Source of the DNA: DATEMK01 sp035275625
GTDB taxonomy: Bacteria > Bacteroidota > Bacteroidia > AKYH767-A > OLB10
NCBI GenBank assembly: GCA_035275625.1
Contig: DATEMK010000237.1
Coordinates: 1-12,465 of the forward strand
Direction of reading: 5' to 3'
Length of the DNA stretch: 12,465 bases
The notes below the pieces were generated by a model. It did no database searches and was not told the DNA's origin. It saw nothing but the letters and a program-made list of their open reading frames with translations. Position numbers and translations under genes: made by a program. Of the stretch, positions 6,557-12,145 are shown piece by piece. Numbering within the stretch: the first letter of the stretch is position 1; each line of letters opens with the position of its first letter.

Positions 6557-7342
6557 ATGGGACAAAAAGCACACCCTGTTGGAAACAGGTTAGGAATCAT
6601 CAGGGGATGGGACTCAAACTGGTATGGCGGAAACCGCTATGCTGAAAAACTTGTGGAAGATGAAAAAATCCGTAATTATCTTTTCGCACGTCTTGCAAAG
6701 GGTGGCGTTTCAAGAATTATTATTGAAAGGACATTAAAGCTCATTACCGTTACCATCAATACCGCCAGGCCGGGCATTGTTATCGGGAAAGGCGGACAAG
6801 AGGTTGATAAAATAAAAGAAGAGTTAAAAAAAATTACCAAGAAAGATGTGCAGATAAACATTTTCGAGATAAAACGTCCGGAGTTAGATGCACAATTGGT
6901 TGCTGAAGGTATCGCGCGCCAATTGGAAGCCCGTATTTCTTTCAGAAGAGCAGTAAAAACCTCCGTTGCCTCTACCATCCGGATGGGGGCAGAAGGAATA
7001 AAGGTGATGGTTGCCGGAAGATTGGGCGGAGTAGAAATAGCAAGAACTGAGCAATACAAAGAGGGAAGAATTCCCTTGCATACTTTCAGGGCTGATATTG
7101 ATTTTGCCATCGCAGAAGCACAGACAACTTATGGAAAAATTGGCGTGAAAGTCTGGATTTGCAAAGGAGAAGTTTTCGGAAAGCGCGATCTTTCTCCAAA
7201 TATTGGAATGTTAAGTCAGCAAAAAGGAAAACCAGGCGGACCGCCATCAGACAAACGCGACAGGGGAGACAGAGGGGATAGGCGCGGAGGCGGAGATCGA
7301 GGAAGAGGAAGAGGAAGAAGAGATGACAGAGAAAGAAATTGA
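6557..7342 (+). CDS. rpsC: 30S ribosomal protein S3 with Arg/Gly/Asp-rich tail
   Basis: S3 is part of the mRNA entry tunnel and the helicase-like activity of the 30S subunit. The 261-residue product begins MGQKAHPVGNRLGIIRGWDS, has a type II KH domain with GKGG at 77-80, and the C-terminal S3 domain with GRIPLHTFRADIDF and VWICKGE (199-205). From about residue 212 the conserved core gives way to a tail composed mainly of Asp, Arg and Gly, with GRGRGRR encoded by three GGAAGA hexamers at 7301-7318. RG-rich tails often bind RNA, but that is an inference here. The stop codon TGA (7340-7342) lies inside the heptamer array that leads to rplP. The start is 7 nt after rplV and has no Shine-Dalgarno sequence. 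Confidence 0.98.
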   Translation: MGQKAHPVGNRLGIIRGWDSNWYGGNRYAEKLVEDEKIRNYLFARLAKGGVSRIIIERTLKLITVTINTARPGIVIGKGGQEVDKIKEELKKITKKDVQINIFEIKRPELDAQLVAEGIARQLEARISFRRAVKTSVASTIRMGAEGIKVMVAGRLGGVEIARTEQYKEGRIPLHTFRADIDFAIAEAQTTYGKIGVKVWICKGEVFGKRDLSPNIGMLSQQKGKPGGPPSDKRDRGDRGDRRGGGDRGRGRGRRDDRERN

Positions 7343-7379
7343 TTATTGATTATTAGAAATTAGAAATTAGAAACTGGAA
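7338..7379 (+). repeat. Six in-register heptamers spanning rpsC stop to rplP start
   Basis: Units are ATTGATT, ATTGATT, ATTAGAA, ATTAGAA, ATTAGAA, ACTGGAA, with no gaps. The first unit contains the rpsC stop codon and the last one ends on the A of the rplP ATG. The entire 36-nt intergenic region is therefore repeat. TGA or TAG recurs every 7 nt and closes all three frames. Confidence 0.85.
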
Positions 7380-7801
7380 TGTTACAGCCAAAGAAATCGA
7401 AATTCAGGAAACAGCATAAGATGAAAGCAAAAGGCAATGCCACCCGTGGCAACCAGATTGCTTTCGGATCATTCGGCCTGAAGTCATTGGAAACAGGATG
7501 GATTACCGGAAGACAGCTGGAGGCAGCACGTGTTGCATTAACAAGATTCATGAAGCGTGAAGGTCAAAGCTGGATCAGGATATTTCCCGACAAGCCAATT
7601 ACAAGGAAGCCTGCTGAAGTGCGTATGGGTAAAGGAAAAGGGGCACCGGAATATTGGGTGGCAGTAGTAAAGCCCGGCACCATTATGTTTGAGGCTGACG
7701 GAATTTCTGCTGCTACTGCCAAAGAAGCATTGAGGCTTGCCGCCCAAAAATTACCCGTAAATACAAAATTCATAGTAAGACACGATTACGTCCAACAATA
7801 A
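7379..7801 (+). CDS. rplP: 50S ribosomal protein L16
   Basis: L16 is a late-assembling 50S protein beside the A-site tRNA, required for full peptidyl transferase activity. At 140 residues it has normal length. It opens MLQPKKSKFRKQHKMKAKG, then shows GNQIAFGSFGLKSLETGWIT, the segment FPDKPITRKPAEVRMGKGKG (69-88) and the closing AAQKLPVNTKFIVR. Arg82 in VRMGKGKG aligns with Arg81 of E. coli L16, the residue hydroxylated by RoxA/YcfD; whether it is modified here cannot be seen. The ATG at 7379 is fixed by the conserved N-terminus and abuts the heptamer array without a Shine-Dalgarno sequence at proper spacing. rpmC follows after 5 nt. Confidence 0.98.
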   Translation: MLQPKKSKFRKQHKMKAKGNATRGNQIAFGSFGLKSLETGWITGRQLEAARVALTRFMKREGQSWIRIFPDKPITRKPAEVRMGKGKGAPEYWVAVVKPGTIMFEADGISAATAKEALRLAAQKLPVNTKFIVRHDYVQQ

Positions 7802-7806
7802 GCACA

Positions 7807-8025
7807 ATGAAGCAAAGTATTGTAAAAGATTTAACCACTGAAGAAATCCGCGACAGGATTACGGAAGAGAAATCAAATTATGCAAAACTCCAGATGAGCC
7901 ATGCTGTTTCTCCGGCCGATAATCCGCTTAAGATGCGAACAACAAGAAGATTAATTGCACGCTTAAAAACTGAATTGAAAAAACGTACAACAGAATCTGC
8001 AATAACTGCAACCGCAACCGCTTAA
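7807..8025 (+). CDS. rpmC: 50S ribosomal protein L29
   Basis: L29 is a small two-helix protein near the tunnel exit, next to L23. The 72 residues include the starting helix KDLTTEEIRDRITEEKSNYA and the signature with NPLKMRTTRRLIARLKTELK (39-58), which is diagnostic for the family. A short Thr/Ala tail (TATATA) ends the protein and is somewhat longer than in E. coli (63 residues). The start is 5 nt after the rplP stop. The rplP-rpmC-rpsQ order is universal in the S10 block and supports the call. Confidence 0.95.
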   Translation: MKQSIVKDLTTEEIRDRITEEKSNYAKLQMSHAVSPADNPLKMRTTRRLIARLKTELKKRTTESAITATATA

Positions 8026-8040
8026 AATATTTAACAATTC

Positions 8041-8301
8041 ATGAGCATCGAAAGGAATCTCCGTAAAACAAAAACAGGTTTGGTAACCAGCAACAAGATG
8101 AATAAATCTATTGTCGTTGCTGTAGAGAGAAAAGAAAAACATCCTATTTACGGAAAGTTTATAAACAAAACGAATAAATTCATGGCACATGATGAAGCCA
8201 ATACCTGCGGCATCGGTGACAAAGTTTTAATTATGGAGACACGTCCGTTGAGTAAAAATAAAAAGTGGAGATTGGTTGAAATACTGGAGAAAGCAAAATA
8301 A
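8041..8301 (+). CDS. rpsQ: 30S ribosomal protein S17
   Basis: S17 is a primary 16S rRNA-binding protein in the lower body of the 30S subunit, with an OB fold. The 86-residue product has the S17 signatures KTGLVTSNKMNKSIVVAVE (11-29) and KFMAHDEANTCGIGDKVLIM (46-65), followed by ETRPLSKNKKWRLVEI. It follows rpmC by 15 nt with an A/T-rich, Shine-Dalgarno-free spacer ending AACAATTC just before ATG, the same kind of ending as before rpsG. It is the last gene of the S10 block; the spacer to rplN is long and structured. Confidence 0.97.
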   Translation: MSIERNLRKTKTGLVTSNKMNKSIVVAVERKEKHPIYGKFINKTNKFMAHDEANTCGIGDKVLIMETRPLSKNKKWRLVEILEKAK

Positions 8302-8303
8302 TA

Positions 8304-8390
8304 ATTGGTCATTAGAAATTAGTCAATAGTCATTAAAAATTTCCACATCGGATAGCATCAATGACCAATGACCAATGACCAATGACAAAT
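8304..8390 (+). repeat. Inverted pair of heptamer arrays between rpsQ and rplN
   Basis: The left array (8304-8334) reads in units like GGTCATT, AGAAATT, AGTCAAT, AGTCATT. The right array (8360-8390) consists of AATGACC three times, then AATGACA. The two arms can pair over 31 nt with about 24 matches and a 25-nt loop; the short ATTGGTCATT (8304-8313) is a perfect complement of three successive registers in the right arm (8360-8369, 8367-8376, 8374-8383). The right arm contains four ATG triplets before the rplN start. A/T-rich filler (8391-8399) leads to the ATG. No + strand T-run follows, so a terminator is not supported. Confidence 0.8.
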
Positions 8391-8399
8391 AACTAAAAA

Positions 8400-8768
8400 A
8401 TGATACAGCAGGAATCGAGATTAATAGTGGCCGACAACAGCGGTGCGAAAGAAGTACTTTGTATCCGCGTGCTTGGCGGTACAAGAAAAAGATATGCAAC
8501 GATCGGTGATAAAATTGTTGTGACAGTGAAGAATGCATTGCCTGCAGGAAACATTAAGAAAGGAACTGTTTCAAAAGCAGTTGTTGTTCGGGTAAATAAA
8601 GAAGTAAGGCGCAATGATGGTTCTTACATTCGTTTTGATGATAACGCGGTTGTACTGCTCACAGCGCAAGATGAATTAAGAGGCACACGTATCTTCGGCC
8701 CTGTTGCAAGAGAGCTGAGAGAAAAACAGTTTATGAAAATTATTTCTCTCGCACCTGAAGTATTGTAG
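8400..8768 (+). CDS. rplN: 50S ribosomal protein L14
   Basis: L14 lies on the subunit interface, forms bridge B8 with 16S rRNA and binds the silencing factor RsfS. The 122 residues are the standard length: MIQQESRLIVADNSGAKEVL opens the protein (ADNSGA at 11-16), with RVLGGTRKRYATIGDKIVV and the closing GTRIFGPVARELREKQFMKI. This gene begins the spc block. The conserved N-terminus fixes the start at 8400, although four other ATGs lie within the 39 nt before it; these all run into stops within five sense codons. Confidence 0.98.
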   Translation: MIQQESRLIVADNSGAKEVLCIRVLGGTRKRYATIGDKIVVTVKNALPAGNIKKGTVSKAVVVRVNKEVRRNDGSYIRFDDNAVVLLTAQDELRGTRIFGPVARELREKQFMKIISLAPEVL

Positions 8769-8823
8769 AAATTAAAAATTAAAATTCCTCAATTCGTATA
8801 TTCGTAAAGATTCGTAATTCGTA
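8768..8823 (+). repeat. Two repeat words between rplN and rplX: AAAATTA and ATTCGTA
   Basis: Starting on the last base of the rplN stop are GAAATTA, AAAATTA and AAATTCC in 7-nt register (8768-8788). Four exact copies of ATTCGTA follow at 8792, 8800, 8810 and 8817, with spacings of 8, 10 and 7 nt. AAAATTA recurs at 10542-10562 and ATTCGTA at 11231. A 10-nt palindrome ATGATATCAT (8825-8834) then overlaps the rplX start. Confidence 0.7.
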
Positions 8824-8832
8824 GATGATATC

Positions 8833-9174
8833 ATGGAAAGAAAAAAAAATAAAATTCCCAAGCTGAATATTCGCAAAGGAGATATTGTAAAAGTGATTGC
8901 CGGTGAATCAAAGGGATCGCAGGGAAAAGTATTGGAAGTGATAGTCAGCGACAGGCGGGCAATTGTGGAGCGGGTGAACATGTCTTCTAAGCACACCAAA
9001 CCAAATGCAAAAAATACACAGGGCGGGATTGTAAAAAAAGAAGCTCCCATTCATATTTCAAATTTGATGCTTATTGATCCTAAATCCGGAAAACCAACCC
9101 GTGTGGGAAGAAAAGAAGAGGAAGGAAAATTAGTCAGATACGCAAAGAAATCAGGAGAAGTAATAAAACAGTAA
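8833..9174 (+). CDS. rplX: 50S ribosomal protein L24
   Basis: L24 is one of the two assembly initiators of the 50S subunit and sits near the tunnel exit. The 113-residue product has the KOW motif IRKGDIVKVIAGESKGSQGK (13-32), followed by VLEV, the segment around VNMSSKHTKPN (48-58), and the family-typical KEAPIHISNLMLIDPKSGKP (69-88). The ATG at 8833 gives a short Lys-rich lead before the KOW motif. An ATG 8 nt upstream is out of frame and ends after 13 codons, so it is not the start. The C-terminus is slightly longer than in E. coli (104 residues). Confidence 0.97.
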   Translation: MERKKNKIPKLNIRKGDIVKVIAGESKGSQGKVLEVIVSDRRAIVERVNMSSKHTKPNAKNTQGGIVKKEAPIHISNLMLIDPKSGKPTRVGRKEEEGKLVRYAKKSGEVIKQ

Positions 9175-9205
9175 ATAGCGGCAGCAGCACTAAGCAATAA
9201 CAGAA

Positions 9206-9233
9206 ATTCGCAGTCTAAAATCCGCAATCCAAA
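9206..9233 (+). repeat. Four heptamers directly abutting the rplE start
   Basis: Units ATTCGCA, GTCTAAA, ATCCGCA, ATCCAAA form a 14-nt unit repeated twice with a 7-nt sub-period. The next seven bases, ATGGAAA, begin the rplE gene and still match ATCCAAA at five of seven positions. The upstream part of the spacer (9175-9205) holds AGCGGCAGCAG at 9177-9187, which is repeated exactly at 11185-11195. Confidence 0.65.
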
Positions 9234-9806
9234 ATGGAAAAAACGAAGTACACACCAAGACTTAAAGATAAATATAAGAAAGAGATTGTAAAAAATCTCA
9301 AAGACAAATTTCAATACAAGAGCATCATGCAGGTGCCTCGTCTTGAAAAAATCTGTTTGAACCAGGGAGTAGGCGATGCCGTTACGGATAAGAAATTAAT
9401 TGATTCGGCTATCAGTGAGATGGCCTCTATCACAGGACAGAAAGCGGTTCCTACAAAATCAAAAAAGGACATTTCAAATTTTAAATTGCGCGCAAATGTT
9501 CCCATCGGAGTAAGATCAACATTACGTGATGAAAAAATGTATGAATTTCTTGACCGCCTGATTGCAGTTGCCCTGCCGCGAATCCGGGACTTCAGGGGAA
9601 TCAGTGATAAAGGATTTGACGGACGCGGAAATTACACGCTTGGCATCACGGAGCAAATTATTTTTCCTGAAATTGATATTGACAAAGTAAGCCGCATTTC
9701 GGGAATGGACATTACCTTTGTTACCAATGCAAAAACAGATAATGAAGCAATGGAGCTTCTGAAAGAATTCGGGATTCCTTTCAGAGATAAAAATAAACAA
9801 CTATAA
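9234..9806 (+). CDS. rplE: 50S ribosomal protein L5
   Basis: L5 binds 5S rRNA with L18 in the central protuberance and touches the P-site tRNA and S13. The 190 residues contain the family marks YTPRLKDKYKKEI (6-18), IMQVPRLEKICLNQGVGDAV (31-50), the RNA-contact region ISNFKLRANVPIGVRSTLR (80-98), LPRIRDFRGISDKGFDGRGN (114-133) and LGITEQIIFPEIDID (136-150). It is slightly longer than the E. coli protein (179). The start is immediately downstream of the heptamer array and has no Shine-Dalgarno sequence. The rplX-rplE-rpsN-rpsH order is standard for spc operons. Confidence 0.98.
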   Translation: MEKTKYTPRLKDKYKKEIVKNLKDKFQYKSIMQVPRLEKICLNQGVGDAVTDKKLIDSAISEMASITGQKAVPTKSKKDISNFKLRANVPIGVRSTLRDEKMYEFLDRLIAVALPRIRDFRGISDKGFDGRGNYTLGITEQIIFPEIDIDKVSRISGMDITFVTNAKTDNEAMELLKEFGIPFRDKNKQL

Positions 9807-9824
9807 AAATAATTTCGCGGATTC

Positions 9825-10094
9825 ATGGCAAAAGAATGCATCAAAGCAAGAGAAAGAAAAAGAATTAAAACCGTTGCAAAATATGCTGCAAAAAGAGCAG
9901 CGTTGAAAGCTGCCGGGGATTATCTCGGTTTGCAAAAGCTTCCAAGGAATGCATCCCCGGTGAAAGTGCACAACCGTTGCAATTTAACAGGTCGCCCGAG
10001 AGGCTACATGCGCCAGTTCGGCATCTCAAGAAATTTGTTCAGAAAAATGGCGCTCGAAGGAAAAATTGCAGGAATAACAAAAGCAAGCTGGTAA
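9825..10094 (+). CDS. rpsN: 30S ribosomal protein S14, long zinc-free form
   Basis: S14 binds late in the 30S head next to S10 and S19. The 89-residue length and the absence of any CxxC pair mark the long C-minus type, which does not bind zinc. Only two Cys residues are seen, at 5 and 52. The signature RCNLTGRPRGYMRQFGISRN (51-70) and the ending GITKASW are diagnostic. The start at 9825 gives MAKECIKARERKR, the usual N-terminus. The gene follows rplE by 18 nt without a repeat array. There is no second, zinc-type copy within this window. Confidence 0.97.
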   Translation: MAKECIKARERKRIKTVAKYAAKRAALKAAGDYLGLQKLPRNASPVKVHNRCNLTGRPRGYMRQFGISRNLFRKMALEGKIAGITKASW

Positions 10095-10097
10095 AAG

Positions 10098-10132
10098 AAA
10101 TTGTAAATTATAAATTGTAAATTGTAAATCAA
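10098..10132 (+). repeat. Five heptamers of word AAATTGT before rpsH
   Basis: AAATTGT, AAATTAT, AAATTGT, AAATTGT and AAATCAA follow in exact 7-nt register, beginning 4 nt after the rpsN stop and ending 2 nt before the rpsH ATG. TAA arises at each junction, at 10104, 10111, 10118 and 10125, closing all three frames. Confidence 0.85.
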
Positions 10133-10134
10133 AG

Positions 10135-10533
10135 ATGACCGATCCTATTTCAGATTATTTAACAAGGGTAAGAAATGCAATGAAAGCAAGTCACCGCGTG
10201 GTGGAGATTCCTGCTTCTAACATTAAAAAGGAAATCACAAAAATTCTTCTTGAAAAAGGATATATTTTAAATTACAAATTTGAAGAAACCGACAATCACC
10301 AGGGGAATATTAAAATTGCTTTGAAATACCATCCTGTAACAAAGGTTCCGGCTATTAAAAGTCTCAGAAGAGTAAGCAGGCCAGGGTTGAGAAAATATGT
10401 AGGCAGCGAAAAATTGCCCCGTGTAATAAACGGATTAGGCATCGCTATAATTTCTACTTCAAAAGGAATGATGACCGATAAAGAAGCAAGAAAAGAACAT
10501 ATTGGCGGTGAAGTATTGTGTTATGTACATTGA
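10135..10533 (+). CDS. rpsH: 30S ribosomal protein S8
   Basis: S8 is a primary binder of 16S rRNA helix 21 and in E. coli is the translational repressor of the spc operon, acting at rplE. The 132 residues begin MTDPISDYLTRVRNAMKASH, as in nearly all S8 proteins, and carry SLRRVSRPGLRKYV (76-89) and the C-terminal RNA-binding signature STSKGMMTDKEAR (107-119) with IGGEVLCYVH. No S8-site mimic is evident around the rplE start, where the sequence is a heptamer array, so repression at that place is doubtful in this organism. Confidence 0.98.
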   Translation: MTDPISDYLTRVRNAMKASHRVVEIPASNIKKEITKILLEKGYILNYKFEETDNHQGNIKIALKYHPVTKVPAIKSLRRVSRPGLRKYVGSEKLPRVINGLGIAIISTSKGMMTDKEARKEHIGGEVLCYVH

Positions 10534-10541
10534 TCTGATTG

Positions 10542-10562
10542 AAAATTAAAAATTAAAAATTA
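10542..10562 (+). repeat. Three exact heptamers AAAATTA after rpsH
   Basis: AAAATTA is repeated three times without mismatch. It lies 8 nt after the rpsH stop and is the first of two unlike arrays in the 97-nt rpsH-rplF spacer. A similar stretch is present after rplN at 8768-8781. Confidence 0.75.
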
Positions 10563-10596
10563 AGAGTTGAAGGTGTAAAGGTAATTTCAATAACAA

Positions 10597-10624
10597 CCCG
10601 AAACCCGAAACGCGAAACTCGAAA
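10597..10624 (+). repeat. Four heptamers of word CCCGAAA before rplF
   Basis: CCCGAAA, CCCGAAA, CGCGAAA and CTCGAAA are in exact register; a fifth degenerate unit CTCACCA (10625-10631) ends on the A of the rplF ATG. Unlike the other words this one is G/C-richer and contains no stop triplet. Bases 10563-10596 between the two arrays show no clear repeat. Confidence 0.8.
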
Positions 10625-10630
10625 CTCACC

Positions 10631-11185
10631 ATGTCACGAATAGGAAATTTACCCGTTAGTATTCCCAAAGGAGTCACAGTTAATGTGGATAAAAACACAA
10701 TTACTGTAAAAGGAACCAAAGGAACGCTGACTCAGAAAATGGCAGACGGAATAACTGCGGAAGTTACGGATGGACAAATAGAATTTAAAAGAGCTACAGA
10801 ACACAAACGTCATAAAGCCATGCATGGTTTATACCGCTCTCTTGTCAACAACATGATCAAAGGAGTTTCTGAAGGATATAAAGTTGACCAGGAATTAGTA
10901 GGTGTAGGTTACAGGGCAACCAACCAGGGACAAATGCTTGATATGGTTCTTGGATATTCACATCACGTAGTATTCGAAATTCCTGCTGAAGTAAAAGTAT
11001 CCACAAAAACGGAAAGGGGCTCAAATCCTACCATTACGCTTGAAAGTCACGATAAGCAATTGCTTGGAGCAGTGGCTGCAAAAATCCGCACACTGAGAAT
11101 CCCTGAGCCATACAAAGGAAAAGGAATCAAGTTCAGCGGAGAAATTTTAAGACGTAAAGCAGGAAAATCAGCAGCTAAAAAATAA
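10631..11185 (+). CDS. rplF: 50S ribosomal protein L6
   Basis: L6 lies at the base of the L7/L12 stalk near the sarcin-ricin loop and the EF-G binding site. The 184 residues have the double L6 fold: N-terminal MSRIGNLPVSIPKGVTVNVD with ITVKGTKGTLTQKM, the middle GLYRSLVNNMIKGVSEGYK and the C-terminal signature PEPYKGKGIKFSGEILRRKA near residue 158. The end KAGKSAAKK is a usual basic tail. The start is fixed by the conserved MSRIG and follows the CCCGAAA array with no Shine-Dalgarno sequence. Confidence 0.98.
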   Translation: MSRIGNLPVSIPKGVTVNVDKNTITVKGTKGTLTQKMADGITAEVTDGQIEFKRATEHKRHKAMHGLYRSLVNNMIKGVSEGYKVDQELVGVGYRATNQGQMLDMVLGYSHHVVFEIPAEVKVSTKTERGSNPTITLESHDKQLLGAVAAKIRTLRIPEPYKGKGIKFSGEILRRKAGKSAAKK

Positions 11186-11243
11186 GCGGCAGCAGACCAG
11201 CAGCAGTAAACAGTAAACACAGGTAAAAAGATTCGTATTCGCA
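11185..11243 (+). repeat. Mosaic of short words between rplF and rplR
   Basis: The 65-nt spacer begins on the rplF stop with AGCGGCAGCAG (11185-11195), identical to 9177-9187 after rplX. Two CAGTAAA heptamers follow (11204-11217), the word also seen after rpsG at 607-627. Near its end ATTCGTATTCGCA (11231-11243) contains ATTCGTA, seen before rplX, and ATTCGCA, seen before rplE. It looks like a patchwork of words found elsewhere in the window. Confidence 0.6.
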
Positions 11244-11250
11244 GATAAAC

Positions 11251-11601
11251 ATGAACACAAGAAAAGTTTTAAGAAGAACAAGTATACGGAAACGTATCCG
11301 TAAAACAATTCGCGGTACAGCAGAATTTCCCCGCTTGTCTGTTTTCAGAAGCAATAAGCAGATTTATGCACAGATCATTGATGATGTTGCAGGAACTACA
11401 ATGGTTGCTGCATCCTCACGCGAATTAAAAGGAGTGAAAGCAAAAAAATCAGAAATAGCAGGAATGGTTGGAAAGGCAATAGCAGAAAAGGCGACAGCAG
11501 CAGGAATCAGCAAAGTAATGTTTGACCGCGGAGGATATCTTTATCATGGAAGAGTTAAATCACTGGCTGACGCTGCAAGAGAAGGCGGACTAAAATTTTA
11601 A
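11251..11601 (+). CDS. rplR: 50S ribosomal protein L18
   Basis: L18 binds 5S rRNA and with L5 brings it into the central protuberance. The 116 residues show the basic N-terminal arm with RRTSIRKRIRKTIRGTAEFP, the strand motif RLSVFRSNKQIYAQIIDD (28-45), and the C-terminal VMFDRGGYLYHGRVKSLADA followed by AREGGLKF, which is close to universal in bacterial L18. The start gives the expected MNTRKVLRRTSIRKR. It lies 65 nt after rplF and 9 nt before rpsE. Confidence 0.98.
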   Translation: MNTRKVLRRTSIRKRIRKTIRGTAEFPRLSVFRSNKQIYAQIIDDVAGTTMVAASSRELKGVKAKKSEIAGMVGKAIAEKATAAGISKVMFDRGGYLYHGRVKSLADAAREGGLKF

Positions 11602-11610
11602 AAAACAATA

Positions 11611-12129
11611 ATGATAGCATCAAACGCAAAAAGAGTTAAATCAAGTGAAACCGAGCTTAAAGACAGGCTCGTTGCAATAAACCGTGTCACAAAAGTGACT
11701 AAAGGGGGACGTGCTTTTAAATTTGCGGCAATTGTTGTTGTCGGTGATGAAAAAGGTGTGGTAGGTTACGGGCTGGGAAAATCAAAAGAAGTAACCGATG
11801 CCGTATCGAAAGGCATTGATGATGCTAAAAAAAACCTGGTGAAAGTTACCATCAGCAAAGCAACTGTTCCGCATGAGCAAATCGGAAAATACGGTGGCGC
11901 ACTTGTATTGTTAAAGCCGGCTGCCCCGGGTACGGGTGTAATTGCAGGAGGTGCGATGCGTGCGGTGCTGGAGAGTGTCGGAATACATGATGTATTGGCA
12001 AAATCAAAAGGTTCTTCCAATCCGCATAATGTGGTGAAAGCAACCATTGATGCATTGTTGAAAATGCGCGATGCCGTTGCCGTAAGTGAGCAGCGTGGAA
12101 TAAAAATGTCAAAAGTTTTTAACGGATAA
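11611..12129 (+). CDS. rpsE: 30S ribosomal protein S5
   Basis: S5 lies at the mRNA entry site, contributes to decoding fidelity and holds the spectinomycin-contact loop. At 172 residues the length is usual. The double-stranded RNA-binding-like N-terminal domain shows LKDRLVAINRVTKVTKGGRA (16-35), where the VTKVTKGG loop corresponds to the spectinomycin loop; FKFAAIVVVGDEKGVVGYGL (37-56) follows, then GKSKEV. The C-terminal domain has LLKPAAPGTGVIAGGAMRAV (100-119), then LESVG and SKGSSNPHNVVKAT. The ATG at 11611 follows rplR by 9 nt within an A-rich stretch, so coupled translation is likely. Confidence 0.98.
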   Translation: MIASNAKRVKSSETELKDRLVAINRVTKVTKGGRAFKFAAIVVVGDEKGVVGYGLGKSKEVTDAVSKGIDDAKKNLVKVTISKATVPHEQIGKYGGALVLLKPAAPGTGVIAGGAMRAVLESVGIHDVLAKSKGSSNPHNVVKATIDALLKMRDAVAVSEQRGIKMSKVFNG

Positions 12130-12145
12130 AAATTTAAACAATCGG

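Noticed and set aside
6361..7110. Minus-strand and alternate-frame open readings over rplV and rpsC, and similar ones elsewhere
   Set aside because: They overlap well-supported ribosomal protein genes, show no recognisable family and are expected by-products of the real coding frames.
8304..8399. CRISPR array or transposon terminal repeats between rpsQ and rplN
   Set aside because: Units of 7 nt without unique spacers are not CRISPR, and no transposase gene or target duplication is present.
8825..8866. ATG at 8825 as an alternative rplX start
   Set aside because: It is 8 nt upstream and out of frame with the L24 reading frame, and ends after 13 codons.
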